From: Lysinibacillus sp. JNUCC-52
Lineage (GTDB): Bacteria; Bacillota; Bacilli; Bacillales_A; Planococcaceae
Assembly (NCBI RefSeq): GCF_015999545.1
Contig: NZ_CP065546.1
Span: 2,409,501 to 2,473,500, forward strand
Length of the DNA: 64,000 nt
Direction of reading: 5' to 3'
A program made the position numbers and the translations under genes. Of the stretch, positions 59,588 through 64,000 are shown piece by piece. The notes beneath the pieces were generated by a model that worked only from the letters and a program-made list of their open reading frames with translations, was not told the DNA's origin and did not search any database. Numbering within the stretch: the first letter of the stretch is position 1; the number at the start of each line of letters is the position of its first letter.

Positions 59588-60781
59588 CTATGCTTGGCAG
59601 TTTTCAACGATAGTTGAAACACCAAGTCCCCCTGCGATACATAATGTTACTAAGCCATAACGCTTGCCTGTTCGTTCAAGCTCATGAATAAGTTTTGTCA
59701 TTAAAATGGCACCAGTTGCCCCAATAGGATGCCCCATGGCGATCGCACCACCATTCGGATTTACTCGATCTATATCTAACCCGAGCTCATTAATCACTGC
59801 GATAGATTGCGCAGCAAAAGCTTCATTTAACTCAATAATATCTATATCTTGAATCGATAAATTTGCTTGCTTCAAGGCTTTTAATGTCGCTGGAACTGGA
59901 CCAATCCCCATTATCGATGGATCAACCCCCGCGGCTGCTTGTGCAATGATTTTTACCTTTGGCTTATAGCCTAGTTCTAGCGCCTTTTCATTCGACATGA
60001 TTAGCAATGCAGCTGCACCGTCATTACGCCCACTACTATTGCCCGCTGTTACTGATCCACCTTTACGAAATACAGGTTTTAACGTACTTAACTTCTCTTT
60101 ACTCGTTAAAAATGGATGCTCATCTTTATCAAAAATATCTATTGATTTTCGCTTTTTCACTTCGTAAGGTACGATTTGTTTGTCAAAATAACCTTCTTGC
60201 ATAGCTTTTGCTGTGCGTTCTTGACTACGATGTGCAAATGCATCTTGCTCTTCACGAGAAATTGAATATTTTTCGGCTAAATTTTCTGCTGTTTCACCCA
60301 TCGTTGAAATGCCGTAAACTTCAAACGGTTGTGAGCCTGGTTGGCTTTCTGTATTCGGATCTAACAGGACAGCATTGCCAACGCCATATCCATAGCGAGC
60401 ATTGCGTAAGTAATATGGCGCTGTACTCATGGATTCTGTTCCTCCTGCGATAATAATATCGCTATAGCCAAGAGCAATTTGCTGTGCCGCATTATTAATG
60501 GATTGTAGGCCAGAGCCACATTGGCGATGTACTGTATAACCAGGTACGGTAATTGGTAGCTCGGCACGTAGAGATGCAAGACGCGCCACATTGGATTGAT
60601 CCGCACTTTGTTTTGCTTGTCCCAAAATCACTTCATCAATTAGTGTCGGGTCTAGCTGTGTACGATTTAGAAGTTCGCGAATAACTGTCGAACCAAGAAT
60701 ATCCGCTGTCTCATTAATCAATGAACCGCCTAACTTCCCTATAGCTGTTCGATTTCCTTCTACAATAACTACTTCTTTCAT
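59588..60781 (-). CDS. Acetyl-CoA acetyltransferase (thiolase)
   Basis: The 397-residue thiolase cleaves acetoacetyl-CoA or condenses acetyl-CoA. Nucleophile Cys88 is in [14 protein letters not shown], the catalytic His in [18 protein letters not shown], and the C-terminal Cys in LCIAGGLG. Full length for AtoB-type enzymes. The start ATG 60781 lies 12 nt after the CoA-transferase B stop with GGAGGGAT before it. Last gene of the operon CMD-CoA-transferase A-B-thiolase. Confidence 0.93.
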   Translation of the reverse strand: MKEVVIVEGNRTAIGKLGGSLINETADILGSTVIRELLNRTQLDPTLIDEVILGQAKQSADQSNVARLASLRAELPITVPGYTVHRQCGSGLQSINNAAQQIALGYSDIIIAGGTESMSTAPYYLRNARYGYGVGNAVLLDPNTESQPGSQPFEVYGISTMGETAENLAEKYSISREEQDAFAHRSQERTAKAMQEGYFDKQIVPYEVKKRKSIDIFDKDEHPFLTSKEKLSTLKPVFRKGGSVTAGNSSGRNDGAAALLIMSNEKALELGYKPKVKIIAQAAAGVDPSIMGIGPVPATLKALKQANLSIQDIDIIELNEAFAAQSIAVINELGLDIDRVNPNGGAIAMGHPIGATGAILMTKLIHELERTGKRYGLVTLCIAGGLGVSTIVENCQA

Positions 60782-60793
60782 GCAATATCCCTC

Positions 60794-61429
60794 CTATTTC
60801 AATGCATTGACAAAGCTTGCTTCAGTGCTAGCCTCTACTTGCTGTAATGTAATGCCAGGCATTAATTCAACCAAATGTAACTGTCCATCCACATAGTTAA
60901 AAACAGCCAATTCAGTAATAATCGTATCCACGCTACGTGTTGAGGTAATCGGATAAGTACAATTTTTTATAATCTTACTTTTACCATCTTTTGATGTATG
61001 CGTCATTGTAACAATGACCTTCTGTGCACCGATTAATAAATCCATTGCACCACCAACACCAATAATATTTTTCCCTGGAACTGCCCAATTGGCGATACGT
61101 GCTTGTTCATCCACTTGTAATACACCTAAAATGGCGACATCTACATGCCCCCCTCGAATCATGCCGAATGATTCTGCACTATTAAAAAAGGATGAACCAA
61201 TTGCTTCTCCAACAGGCATTTTTCCAGCATTCACTACATTCGGATCAATATCCTCCTCATCTACACCTACTACTCCGAGCATGCCGTTTTCTGTATGAAA
61301 GTGGACATTGTCATTTTCTACATACTTTGCAACAAGTGTAGGGATACCAATTCCTAGATTAATAATTTGTCCATTTGCAACTTCTTTTGCAGCTCTTTTT
61401 GCTATTAGCTCCTGAATTGGATTAGCCAT
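60794..61429 (-). CDS. CoA-transferase subunit B (cluster 2)
   Basis: The 211-residue beta subunit; active-site Glu in FHTENGMLGVVGV, and the IIGVGGAMDLLIGAQKVIV stretch. A paralogue of the product at 42849. ATG 61429 overlaps the end of subunit A (CATGGCTAA), so it is translationally coupled; I discount the upstream in-frame codon at 61438 for that reason. With subunit A it likely activates acetoacetate or a 3-oxo acid. Confidence 0.92.
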   Translation of the reverse strand: MANPIQELIAKRAAKEVANGQIINLGIGIPTLVAKYVENDNVHFHTENGMLGVVGVDEEDIDPNVVNAGKMPVGEAIGSSFFNSAESFGMIRGGHVDVAILGVLQVDEQARIANWAVPGKNIIGVGGAMDLLIGAQKVIVTMTHTSKDGKSKIIKNCTYPITSTRSVDTIITELAVFNYVDGQLHLVELMPGITLQQVEASTEASFVNALK

Positions 61430-62108
61430 GATCCACAACGCCTTCCTTCGTTAAAATCTTCTGTGCTACAATCACTCGATCAATGAATAAATGTGGCGTA
61501 ATGATCTCATCACTGCTTAGTTCGCCTGCTTCTACAATTTCATCTACCTCAACAACGACAGTCTTCGCTGCAGTTGCCATAATCGGATTAAAATTCCGTG
61601 CAGTTTTGTAATACACTAAATTCCCAAGTCTATCTGCCTTATGTGCACGAATAATTGCGACATCCGCCTTTAATGCTTGCTCAAAAACATATTCTTCACC
61701 ATTGATTAGTTTTGTTTCTTTCCCTTTCGCCAAATCTGTTCCAACAGATGTTTTCGTATAATAACCACCAATTCCTGCACCACCAGCACGAATCGATTCA
61801 GCTAATGTACCTTGGGGTAATAATTCAATTTCGAGTTCGCCTCGTTGAAATGCTTCGCCAACATCTCGATTGCCAGTAAAGTATGAGCCAATTGCTTTCT
61901 TTACTTTCTTTTGCTCTAGCAATTTCCCAAGACCCTTCCCTTTTTCTCCTAAGTTATTGCTAATAATGGTTAGATCATTAATCTCTAACTCTACTAGAGC
62001 ATCTATTAAAGTAAGTGGCCCACCTACTAAGCCAAAGCCACCTACCATTATCGTTTGACCACTTTCAACACAAGATAAAGCCTGTTCTACGGATTCATAA
62101 ATTTTCAT
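61422..62108 (-). CDS. CoA-transferase subunit A (cluster 2)
   Basis: The 228-residue alpha subunit: VESGQTIMVGGFGLVGGPLTL, GAGIGGYYTKTSVGTDLAKG and IRAHKADRLGNLVYYKTARNF. Paralogue of the product at 43490. ATG 62108 follows GGAGTGAAG; an upstream frame to 62153 overlaps the CMD gene and is not used. 13 bp after the CMD stop, in the same operon. Confidence 0.92.
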   Translation of the reverse strand: MKIYESVEQALSCVESGQTIMVGGFGLVGGPLTLIDALVELEINDLTIISNNLGEKGKGLGKLLEQKKVKKAIGSYFTGNRDVGEAFQRGELEIELLPQGTLAESIRAGGAGIGGYYTKTSVGTDLAKGKETKLINGEEYVFEQALKADVAIIRAHKADRLGNLVYYKTARNFNPIMATAAKTVVVEVDEIVEAGELSSDEIITPHLFIDRVIVAQKILTKEGVVDHG

Positions 62109-62121
62109 TGTCTTCACTCCA

Positions 62122-62838
62122 TTACTTTTGGATAAGCGCATCACTGATTTCAAACCATGAAGGAATGCCAGCTGTTAGTAGGCAAATATAGCCTAACTCT
62201 GCCAATTCTGCTTCTTCCACACCTACTTCACGTGATTGTTTAGCCCAATAATCTGTTTCCTCATTTTTCAATACTGTTGTGTAAATGCCTGTCATCAAAA
62301 TATGCTTCATTTGCGTCGAAACAACATTGCTATCAAGCAACGCCACTTTTAAAGCGTTTTCATCTTTTTCAACAAAAAAGCTTACTAATTTCTCAAAATA
62401 GGCCTTACTTTGATTTGTTGAAGCAAACGTACTGTAATAGCGCACAATCTCAATTGCTGAAGCATCATATGAAATTTTATCAGCAGTCGTATTTGTTAGT
62501 TCTAAAGCATAGTCAAAGGACTGCAAGCCAATTTGTAAGGCTCTTTCTCCGCCATAGTTAAATGCTATAAGCAAGTACTCTATCAATTCCTCAAGTGTAG
62601 CCCCACCATCCATGGCGCCTTTTGTATGGTACACCATGCTACGTGCATAATGTCTTGCAGCATTCATGCCAACTAATAAAATGTCTTTGTCTTTGACGGA
62701 TAGGACACCTGGTGCCATAGCTGCGCCGCGTAGTGCTGTATAATGGTCTAGCATTGCTGGATTATAATCATGCATTTTTTGCACCCATTCAGGTACAACA
62801 TCATAAACTTTTTTAAAATACTCTAATCCTGTATTCAT
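62122..62838 (-). CDS. Carboxymuconolactone decarboxylase-family protein (standard domain order)
   Basis: A 238-residue protein with an N-terminal CMD half (VYDVVPEWVQKMHDYNPAML, LSVKDKDILLVGMNAARHY, GGATLEELIEYLLIAF) and a C-terminal half (MKHILMTGIYTTVLKNEE, EAELAELGYICLLTAGIPSWF). It pairs in sequence with the 209-residue product at 56578 but with halves exchanged. No CxxC. It heads the operon and is read through or around a terminator-like hairpin at 62877-62928. ATG 62838 follows AAAAAGGGGATT. Confidence 0.82.
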   Translation of the reverse strand: MNTGLEYFKKVYDVVPEWVQKMHDYNPAMLDHYTALRGAAMAPGVLSVKDKDILLVGMNAARHYARSMVYHTKGAMDGGATLEELIEYLLIAFNYGGERALQIGLQSFDYALELTNTTADKISYDASAIEIVRYYSTFASTNQSKAYFEKLVSFFVEKDENALKVALLDSNVVSTQMKHILMTGIYTTVLKNEETDYWAKQSREVGVEEAELAELGYICLLTAGIPSWFEISDALIQK

Positions 62839-62876
62839 CCAACAAATCCCCTTTTTGTTAATTTTGAATAAAAAAA

Positions 62877-62928
62877 GGCCACACTTCCCCAAAGACGGCA
62901 TATACCGTACGTTTAGAAAAGTGTAGCC
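62877..62928 (-). terminator. Leader terminator/attenuator upstream of the CMD operon
   Basis: On the minus strand GGCTACACTT and AAGTGTGGCC pair, with an inner ACGG/CCGT stem, followed by TTTTTTT. Only 38 bp separate it from the CMD start codon, too little for a promoter, so transcripts for that operon must pass it. Confidence 0.65.
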
Positions 62929-63042
62929 AACAGTCAAGCAGGGAAAGTAGAAAAAGGTCATTTTTCTACAGCTGCTCGATAGGCATTTAATATTTGTTAT
63001 TTAATTATTCGCATAAAATTTTAAAAACTGCAACTCTTTTTT

Positions 63043-63876
63043 TCAAAAACGCTCTAAAAAGCGCGCTATTACTCGGTTAACATCTTTTCTCTCTTCAAAA
63101 ACCAAAGTGTAATGATTGCTATTTGAAGTGAATTTCCAAATGTTTTTAGCATATTTAAGTGTTTCAGTATAAGATTCTGCTAAAAATAATGCGGGCATTG
63201 CTCCAATACCGCCAGTTGAATGAATTAAAAGGATTGGGCAGTCCACTTTTTCAAAAACCTCTGCAGGCTTGTAGTCATAAAAACTTTGAAAATCTAAACG
63301 AATTTTCTCTTCATCAGACTTATTTCCCCAATGTCCATCTTGGGCTGCAATTTCATAACGACCGACACTAGCTAAATGATCCGTCCATTCAACACCTAGT
63401 CGACCATAAATTGCCTTTATTTCCTCGATATACGCATCTGCTGATTCATACGGCTTGCTAATTCGACCTAGTGAAGGCTCAACAATTTGGCGTTGATGAT
63501 CTGTACAAGTTGCTGCTCCATCAAGTAAAATGACCCCTTTTACATCTTTACGCTTACTAGCAACATTCGCCATAATAAATGCTCCCATTGAGTAACCCAT
63601 TAATATCGGGCTCTCAATGTTTAATGCATCAAGCAAAGCTAAAATATCTTGTGTATGTAACTCAATACTTGTATTTGCTGGTGCTGGTGCACTATTACCA
63701 CGCCCTTTTAAGTCAACCGAAATAAAACGATAGTCACCTTTTAAAAGCTCAGCATAGTAATGCATTTGCATATGGTTACCAGTTAAACCATGGACGGCAA
63801 TAATAGTCCCTTTCTCGCCTGGATAATCTGCAAAATGTAACGCACTACCATTCACTTCTATTGTTTGGTATTCCAT
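63043..63876 (-). CDS. Alpha/beta hydrolase
   Basis: A 277-residue alpha/beta-hydrolase: oxyanion HGLTGN, nucleophile elbow GYSMGAF (Ser near residue 98), acid Asp in LLIHSTGGIGAMP region, and late His in SNSNHYTLVFEE. It could be an enol-lactonase or thioesterase; with CMD-family proteins nearby, an enol-lactone or ester hydrolase is plausible (inference). I use ATG 63876 because GGGAGG lies 8 nt upstream; ATGs at 63882 and 63885 overlap that site. Confidence 0.88.
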   Translation of the reverse strand: MEYQTIEVNGSALHFADYPGEKGTIIAVHGLTGNHMQMHYYAELLKGDYRFISVDLKGRGNSAPAPANTSIELHTQDILALLDALNIESPILMGYSMGAFIMANVASKRKDVKGVILLDGAATCTDHQRQIVEPSLGRISKPYESADAYIEEIKAIYGRLGVEWTDHLASVGRYEIAAQDGHWGNKSDEEKIRLDFQSFYDYKPAEVFEKVDCPILLIHSTGGIGAMPALFLAESYTETLKYAKNIWKFTSNSNHYTLVFEERKDVNRVIARFLERF

Positions 63877-64000
63877 TTCCATCATCCTCCCTTATAAATT
63901 ATGCGGCGTGTAAAAGCGCATTTGTAAGAGGAACATTCATTATCCCTCACCTAAACATTCGCCGAATAAAGATAAAGTTATTTTTACATTGTTATTTCAA

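Overview
This window is low-GC Gram-positive DNA that looks like Lysinibacillus or a close Bacillaceae relative. The support is strong AAAGGAGG-type ribosome binding sites, frequent TTG and GTG starts, Bacillus-type genes (pepT, yqhG/yqhH, a LysM-3D wall protein, nitroreductase), and intrinsic terminators after most genes. I see no rRNA, tRNA, CRISPR array, prophage or intact insertion sequence. The species assignment is inference.

Layout. 0-9 kb: the 5' part of an acetyl-CoA hydrolase/transferase gene, a nitroreductase, a large membrane protein, a YhhN-type lysoplasmalogenase, peptidase T, a drug/metabolite exporter, a Fur-controlled small-RNA candidate, a DUF4395 protein and a FhuF-like iron protein. 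9-15.4 kb: an apparent D-to-L amino acid salvage cluster (GNAT acyltransferase, N-succinyl-Arg/Lys racemase-type enolase, regulator, NhaC antiporter, M20 deacylase). 15.4-20.6 kb: an unannotated 47-aa gene, three tandem 227-bp repeats, and a TAXI-type TRAP transporter with its DUF1850 partner. 20.8-23.2 kb: two Cu/Zn superoxide dismutase lipoproteins and a LysM-3D wall protein. 23.7-29.2 kb: a SARP-like response regulator, a diguanylate cyclase and a 1006-aa hybrid sensor kinase. 30-41.5 kb: small enzymes, regulators and lipoproteins, a structured non-coding RNA near 32 kb, and a TetR/MFS drug-efflux pair with its operators. 41.7-46.8 kb: a VOC protein, a P-loop kinase, and a first acetoacetate-type module (CoA-transferase subunits, LysR, AtoE permease). 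47-53 kb: a small membrane protein, an SDR, a LysE exporter, an AHSA1/ArsR pair under a perfect 44-bp inverted repeat, and yqhG/yqhH. 53-64 kb: an IS1182 remnant and a second, larger acetoacetate-type cluster.

How the genes work together. The catabolic clusters converge on CoA thioesters: CoA-transferases activate acids imported by AtoE-type permeases, and a thiolase and a 3-hydroxyacyl-CoA dehydrogenase process them. In the second cluster, two carboxymuconolactone-decarboxylase-family proteins appear to be circular permutations of each other. The racemase cluster matches the three-step N-succinyl route that turns D-amino acids into L-amino acids irreversibly.

The strongest non-coding signals are: (i) a sigma-A promoter overlapped by a perfect Fur box that drives a short C-rich, terminator-ended transcript, the architecture of FsrA-like iron-sparing RNAs; (ii) a dispersed family of ~110-130 bp imperfect palindromes (core GCTTTCCGCGGGCAC ... 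CCCGCAGGAGTC), often joined to a 20-bp GTGCCTGGCACTC motif and to terminator hairpins; and (iii) a ~230-nt structured RNA with its own terminator.
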